11,221 bases of DNA, taken from contig CAYGWJ010000438.1 of NCBI GenBank assembly GCA_964353405.1, forward strand, positions 1 through 11,221, given 5' to 3'. The notes beneath the pieces were generated by a model. That model did no database searches. It worked only from the letters and a program-made list of their open reading frames with translations, and had not been told where the DNA came from. The position numbers and the translations under genes were made by a program. The stretch is from JBGLNJ01 sp964353405. Its GTDB lineage: Bacteria > Chloroflexota > Anaerolineae > Fen-1058. Shown here piece after piece: positions 8,331-11,221 of this stretch. Numbering within the stretch: position 1 is the stretch's first letter; the number at the start of each line of letters is the position of its first letter.

Positions 8331-9170
8331 ATGCAAACCTCTCCAATGGCCTCGTCACTTGAACAGACTCCACTCGCCCGACCGGCTCGCCGCCGGCTGG
8401 GCGTTTTTGTTCTCACGGTGGCACTCGTTGTCATCGGCGCGTGGGTGGTGGTGATGCCCGGCGGTGTGCTAGGCCACGCTGACCTGGTCGGTTATGCCAT
8501 CTGCCATCGCATCCCGGCGCGCTCGTTCTTTATCGGCGGAGTGCAGTTACCCTTGTGCGCGCGATGCAGCGGCACGTACCTGGGCGCCTTGACCGGCTTT
8601 GTGATGATGTTCCTCCTGGGCCGCCACCGTGCGGCGAATCTGCCTTCGCCCCTGGTGCTGGTCGTGCTGGTGCTTTTCGTGGCGGCGATGGGACTGGACG
8701 GGGTAAACTCGTACCTCACACTCTTTCCCGGCGCGCCGCATCTTTACGAGCCGCAGAACTGGCTGCGGCTGACGACCGGCACGCTGGAAGGCATCGCGCT
8801 GGCAGCCGTGGTGCTGCCGATTTTCAATCAAACGATGTGGGCGGATGCGACGGACGAGCGCTCACTGCGTGGCCTGCGTGAGTTGGGCGTTGTGGTGCTG
8901 GCAGGGGGTGCCGTCATTCTTATCGTGCTGGCCCAACCGCCCGCGCTGCTCTATCCGCTGGCGATTCTTTCGAGCGGCACGGTGCTGTGGATGCTCACGC
9001 TGATCAATTCGGTTCTGGCGACCATCGCCGCGCGTCGAGAGAACCGATCGTTTTCGTGGCGTGAGGCCGCGCCACTGATGATCGTCGGATTGGCGATGAC
9101 GCTGGCCGAGCTTTCGACGATTGATTTCGGGCGTGCGTACCTCACGCGCCTGTTGGGATTGCCGTTTTAA
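8331..9170 (+). CDS. DUF2085 family integral membrane protein
   Basis: 279 aa from ATG 8331. A short basic N-terminus (RPARRRLG, 18-24) precedes the first hydrophobic segment (about 24-43). The family signature follows: CHRIPARSF (58-66), then LPLCARCSGTYLG (73-85) with cysteines 76 and 79. Later come GLDGVNSYL (121-129) and EPQNWLRLTTG (140-150), also conserved in DUF2085. The three cysteines and the histidine before or between the first helices could bind a metal or heme (inference). About six further hydrophobic helices follow. The function of the family is not established. Start choice is uncertain: GTG 8313 and ATG 8346 are in the same frame, and none of the three has a convincing Shine-Dalgarno. 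The 10-bp palindrome GCGCATGCGC ends 2 nt before ATG 8331. A promoter lies upstream at 8238-8266 and a long inverted repeat just downstream. Confidence 0.85.
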   Translation: MQTSPMASSLEQTPLARPARRRLGVFVLTVALVVIGAWVVVMPGGVLGHADLVGYAICHRIPARSFFIGGVQLPLCARCSGTYLGALTGFVMMFLLGRHRAANLPSPLVLVVLVLFVAAMGLDGVNSYLTLFPGAPHLYEPQNWLRLTTGTLEGIALAAVVLPIFNQTMWADATDERSLRGLRELGVVVLAGGAVILIVLAQPPALLYPLAILSSGTVLWMLTLINSVLATIAARRENRSFSWREAAPLMIVGLAMTLAELSTIDFGRAYLTRLLGLPF

Positions 9171-9173
9171 CCA

Positions 9174-9212
9174 ACCCTTGCGAAGGGTACTAATTTTAAC
9201 CTTCGCAAGGGT
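9174..9212. repeat. Perfect 13-bp inverted repeat after the DUF2085 gene
   Basis: ACCCTTGCGAAGG (9174-9186) is repeated in exact inversion as CCTTCGCAAGGGT (9200-9212), separated by 13 nt (GTACTAATTTTAA). The left arm can also fold by itself: ACCCTT and AAGGGT (9174-9188) flank GCG. It starts 3 nt after the DUF2085 stop. There is no U-tract after the right arm, so a classical intrinsic terminator is unlikely. A REP/MITE-like intergenic hairpin, or a structure that protects or stops transcripts, is possible. Confidence 0.8.
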
Positions 9213-9226
9213 GCAGGAGCGAACGA

Positions 9227-9257
9227 TTGGCCGTTTGTGCCGACGTTGTGCTATAAT
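9227..9257 (+). promoter_or_regulatory. Extended -10 promoter for the DUF4013 gene
   Basis: A perfect TATAAT (9252-9257) with TG at 9249-9250 forms an extended -10 box. The -35 region is poor: TTGGCC at 9227-9232 has a 19-nt spacer. The predicted start, near 9264, leaves a 5' leader of about 100 nt before the ATG at 9363. Confidence 0.65.
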
Positions 9258-9286
9258 CTACTCAATCCTGCCCAATTGCTGTGGAA

Positions 9287-9358
9287 GCATCCCACTCGTT
9301 GGATGCCTTGTTGATCAATCGAGCCGGCCCACCTCGGGCTGAGTTTACACACGGAGGT
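9287..9358 (+). promoter_or_regulatory. Structured 5' leader before the DUF4013 gene (tentative)
   Basis: Two small hairpins can form in the leader: GCATCC/GGATGC (9287-9292 with 9301-9306) and GCCC/GGGC (9327-9330 with 9336-9339). The loop of the second is ACCTC (9331-9335), which is complementary to the GAGGT of the ribosome binding site at 9354-9358. This could modulate translation, but the helices are short and chance pairing is possible. No known riboswitch class is recognised. Confidence 0.3.
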
Positions 9359-9362
9359 TGAC

Positions 9363-10040
9363 ATGGATCTCGGCAAAGCTTTCTCGTTCACGTTCGAGGA
9401 CCCGGACTGGGTCAAAAAGGTCCTCCTGGGCGGGGTCATCAGTCTCGTCCCCATCCTCAACTTTGCGGCCACGGGCTACTCGCTTGAAGTGACCAGGCGC
9501 GTCCTCAACAATGACCCGCGCCCGTTGCCCGAGTGGGACGACATCGGCGGCAAGCTGGTCAAAGGTCTTTTGTATACCGTCATCGCCTTTGTCTATGCGT
9601 TGCCGATTCTCTTGCTGGTGTGTCTCATGCAGGGCGGCATCATGGTGCTGGGCGGCGCCGCATCGTCGTCCTCCCAGGGCGCCAGCGATGCCGCCGGAGG
9701 CGCGGTAGCGATCATCTCGGTTTGCTTTAGCTGCCTGATGCTCATCTACGGCATCTTGATGGCAATCGTGTTGCCCGCCGCCATCGGCAATTATGCTGCC
9801 AAAGATCAACTCGGCGCGGCGTTCCGCTTTGGCGACATCATGAGCCTGGTGCAAAAGAACATTAGCGTATACGTGATGGTGCTCGTCATTGAAGTCCTGG
9901 CCGCGCTGGTCGCCGGCATCGTCGGCTCAGTCGCGTGCGGCGTCGGTATCCTGTTCACCGGCTTTTGGTCGCTGCTCGTCATCGGGTATGCGACCGGCCA
10001 GGCTTACCGCGAAGCCAGCGCCAACATCGGGCTGGTGTAA
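9363..10040 (+). CDS. DUF4013 family integral membrane protein
   Basis: 225 aa with ATG 9363 and a strong Shine-Dalgarno GGAGGT (9353-9358). The N-terminus FSFTFEDPDWVKKVLLGG (7-24), then GYSLEVTRRVLNNDPRPLPEWDDIG (38-62), is the DUF4013 signature: a DPDW motif, a helix, then an R-R-V and LPEWDD element facing the cytoplasm. Hydrophobic segments lie at about 19-37, 68-90, 114-142, 168-192 and 194-212, so about five or six spans. A Ser/Ala/Gly-rich loop (about 98-113) separates the second and third. DUF4013 proteins are of unknown function and occur in bacteria and archaea. The last residues (GQAYREASANIGLV) are polar and probably cytoplasmic. It has its own promoter and a structured leader. 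A 97-nt gap separates it from the next membrane-protein gene on the same strand, with which it may be cotranscribed. Confidence 0.9.
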   Translation: MDLGKAFSFTFEDPDWVKKVLLGGVISLVPILNFAATGYSLEVTRRVLNNDPRPLPEWDDIGGKLVKGLLYTVIAFVYALPILLLVCLMQGGIMVLGGAASSSSQGASDAAGGAVAIISVCFSCLMLIYGILMAIVLPAAIGNYAAKDQLGAAFRFGDIMSLVQKNISVYVMVLVIEVLAALVAGIVGSVACGVGILFTGFWSLLVIGYATGQAYREASANIGLV

Positions 10041-10137
10041 GGTCATCTAGCCTGCTCGCTCGGGATGCTTTGCGCAAATCCGGCGCTGAAGCGGGGGGAT
10101 CTGACGATCCGCCTCAAGCGAATAAAGAGGATTGAGC

Positions 10138-10722
10138 ATGGGCATCTTGACCGCTTTTGGGCTGTCCGGCTCGGCGGGGCTAAATGCGTATTTGCCCCTG
10201 CTGGTCGTTGCGTTGCTGGCACGTTTCACGAACCTGATTCATCTGCGCGAGCCGTGGACGGCGCTTACTAGCGGGTGGAGCATCGCCGTGCTGGTGATCC
10301 TACTCATCATCGAGACGGTCGCCGATAAAGTTCCTGCCGTCAATCACGTCAACGATGTGATTCAGACCCTCGTCCGCCCGGCGGCGGGAGCGATTCTGTT
10401 TGCAGCCAGCTCGAATGTCATCACCGACGTCCATCCTGTGCTGGCGATGGTGTGCGGCCTCCTCGTGGCCGGGTCGGTGCACGTGGTCAAATCGGCGGCG
10501 ATTCGCCCGGCGGTGACAGCGATTTCGGCGGCGCTATCGGGAGGCGTGGCCACCGTCCCGGCGAACATTGTCGTCAGCACGCTGGAAGATGTCGTGGCAG
10601 TCGTCGCCTCGCTGGTGGCTGTGATCGTCCCGGCTATCCTGGCTTTGGTGCTTCTCATTGCCGTGATCGGTATCGTTTGGTGGCTGGTGAATCAACAGCG
10701 CTCGCGCATGAGACAGGCCTGA
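10138..10722 (+). CDS. DUF4126 family membrane protein
   Basis: 194 aa from ATG 10138, with a Shine-Dalgarno (AAGAGGA, GAGG at 10127-10130) 7 nt upstream; an in-frame TTG two codons earlier is less likely. DUF4126 landmarks are clear: SGSAGLNAYLPLLVVALLAR (10-29), a helix ending in ETVADKVPAVNHVNDVIQT (59-77), then LVRPAAGAILFA (78-89). Other hydrophobic segments lie at about 48-58, 102-117, 126-146 and 152-183. The short tail is basic and polar (NQQRSRMRQA). The ADK-P and ND-IQT-RP elements are the conserved core of the family and probably line a membrane pocket or pore, but no function is established. It follows the DUF4013 gene by 97 nt and precedes a small membrane protein by 60 nt on the same strand, with no terminator visible in either gap. 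Confidence 0.88.
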   Translation: MGILTAFGLSGSAGLNAYLPLLVVALLARFTNLIHLREPWTALTSGWSIAVLVILLIIETVADKVPAVNHVNDVIQTLVRPAAGAILFAASSNVITDVHPVLAMVCGLLVAGSVHVVKSAAIRPAVTAISAALSGGVATVPANIVVSTLEDVVAVVASLVAVIVPAILALVLLIAVIGIVWWLVNQQRSRMRQA

Positions 10723-10782
10723 TGCGTCTTGCTTGCCGACATACAGGACCATTCAGGTTGTCATAGCATAGGAGAGATAACA

Positions 10783-10986
10783 ATGAATACTCCCGACAAT
10801 GCGATGCCCAATGTCCCACCTCAGTCTGCTGGCAGCACCGGGATGCCGACCTGGGCCAAAATACTCTTGATCATCGTGGCGCTTCCGTTCGTCTGCATCC
10901 TCGTCGCGATTTGCGTGATTGTGATCCTGGCGCTGCTCGGCCCGGCCATCGGCAATGTGTTTTCCAACATTATTTACAATATATGA
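10783..10986 (+). CDS. Small single-span membrane protein with a Flp-pilin-like C-terminus
   Basis: 67 aa. ATG 10783 is preceded by GGAGAG (10771-10776) at suitable spacing; the frame is open further upstream, but that part overlaps the untranslated gap. Residues 1-22 are polar and rich in Pro, Asn and Ser. Residues about 25-52 form one long hydrophobic helix (AKILLIIVALPFVCIL, then VAICVIVILALLG). The end, LLGPAIGNVFSNII (51-64), strongly resembles the C-terminus of Flp/Fap-type pilins found in Chloroflexota, whose usual N-terminal GQGLVEYALIL segment and processing site are absent here. It could be a pilin-like or membrane-anchor peptide derived from such a protein. I do not recognise a defined family. 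It lies 60 nt after the DUF4126 gene and may be part of the same transcript. Confidence 0.7.
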   Translation: MNTPDNAMPNVPPQSAGSTGMPTWAKILLIIVALPFVCILVAICVIVILALLGPAIGNVFSNIIYNI

Positions 10987-11074
10987 CCTCACATTGTACA
11001 CTTGGACTTTGGACAAATTTCGACTCTGACTTGGCACCTTAACAATTGACCCGATTTGTGGCACAGTTGGGGGC

Positions 11075-11221
11075 ATGGATACTCAACAGACCATCTCCCA
11101 ACTGCAACAATTTCGCCTGGGATTGTACCAACTTCTCCCGTCGCGTCCCGATACGCTGCTGGATTTGCTGGATGCCCTGTCGGGCAGTCCCAACGTGCGC
11201 TCGGTAGTGGAACTGAGCTCA
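11075..11221 (+). CDS. Probable DDE transposase, N-terminal part (cut by window edge)
   Basis: ATG 11075 opens a frame that runs to the window end (49 codons), so the protein is incomplete here. The sequence MDTQQTISQLQQF, then LYQLLPSRPDTLLDLLDALS and VRSVVELS, resembles the N-terminal region of a group of DDE transposases common in Chloroflexota and cyanobacteria, in which an R-D-LLDLLDAL stretch is followed by a V-ELS element and an FRR motif. No catalytic residues are inside the window, so this rests on the N-terminal pattern alone. No convincing Shine-Dalgarno precedes the ATG (GGGGGC at -1 to -6 is too close). If this is an insertion sequence, its left end and inverted repeat should lie within 10987-11074, but with only one end visible I cannot define them. 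Confidence 0.55.
   Translation, partial: MDTQQTISQLQQFRLGLYQLLPSRPDTLLDLLDALSGSPNVRSVVELSS

Noticed and set aside
10041..10137. Possible terminator or small RNA between the DUF4013 and DUF4126 genes
   Set aside because: Only a 5-bp GGATC/GATCC stem with no T-run is visible; too weak to call.

Overview
The window looks like a chromosomal segment of a GC-rich, Gram-positive-like or deep-branching bacterium, most plausibly a member of the Chloroflexota (Anaerolineae-like). This rests on large GT-C membrane glycosyltransferases with extra C-terminal beta-sandwich domains, a T-box-controlled pheS, small DUF4013/DUF4126/DUF2085 membrane proteins and a small protein with a Flp-pilin-like tail. The assignment is inferred from family recognition, not from a marker gene.

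Layout: the window is split by a divergent hub at about 6.06-6.38 kb. Leftward (minus strand), in transcription order, come a truncated DUF2087 remnant (6129-6305), a consensus promoter (6095-6123), a T-box riboswitch with a Phe (UUC) specifier and an intrinsic terminator (5756-6088), pheS (4686-5708), and then three tightly packed glycosyltransferase-like membrane proteins (2418-4634, 409-2421, and 400 running off the left edge). The last three form an operon, with a 4-nt GTGA overlap and then an 8-nt gap. They follow pheS by only 51 nt with no visible terminator, so they may be read from the pheS promoter.

Rightward (plus strand): an extended -10 promoter and a short leader holding a terminator-like hairpin precede typA/bipA (6379-8220). 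Then come a DUF2085 membrane protein with its own promoter, a perfect 13-bp inverted repeat, and a promoter with a roughly 100-nt leader driving a DUF4013 membrane protein. A DUF4126 membrane protein and a 67-aa single-span protein follow. At the right edge is the N-terminus of a probable DDE transposase.

How the genes relate: pheS is a housekeeping tRNA synthetase gene controlled by uncharged tRNA-Phe, and typA is a ribosome-associated translational GTPase. The glycosyltransferases probably move sugars from polyprenyl-phosphate donors onto cell-surface molecules on the outer face of the membrane. The rightward DUF genes are uncharacterised integral membrane proteins. I see no CRISPR array, tRNA, rRNA or obvious defence system, and no clearly new multi-gene system. 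The most interesting items are the regulatory leaders (pheS T-box with embedded heptamer repeats; typA leader hairpin), the repeated beta-domain across the glycosyltransferase operon, and the run of small unknown membrane proteins. The only gene-free stretch above 300 bases is 5709-6128, which is filled by the T-box leader and its promoter.
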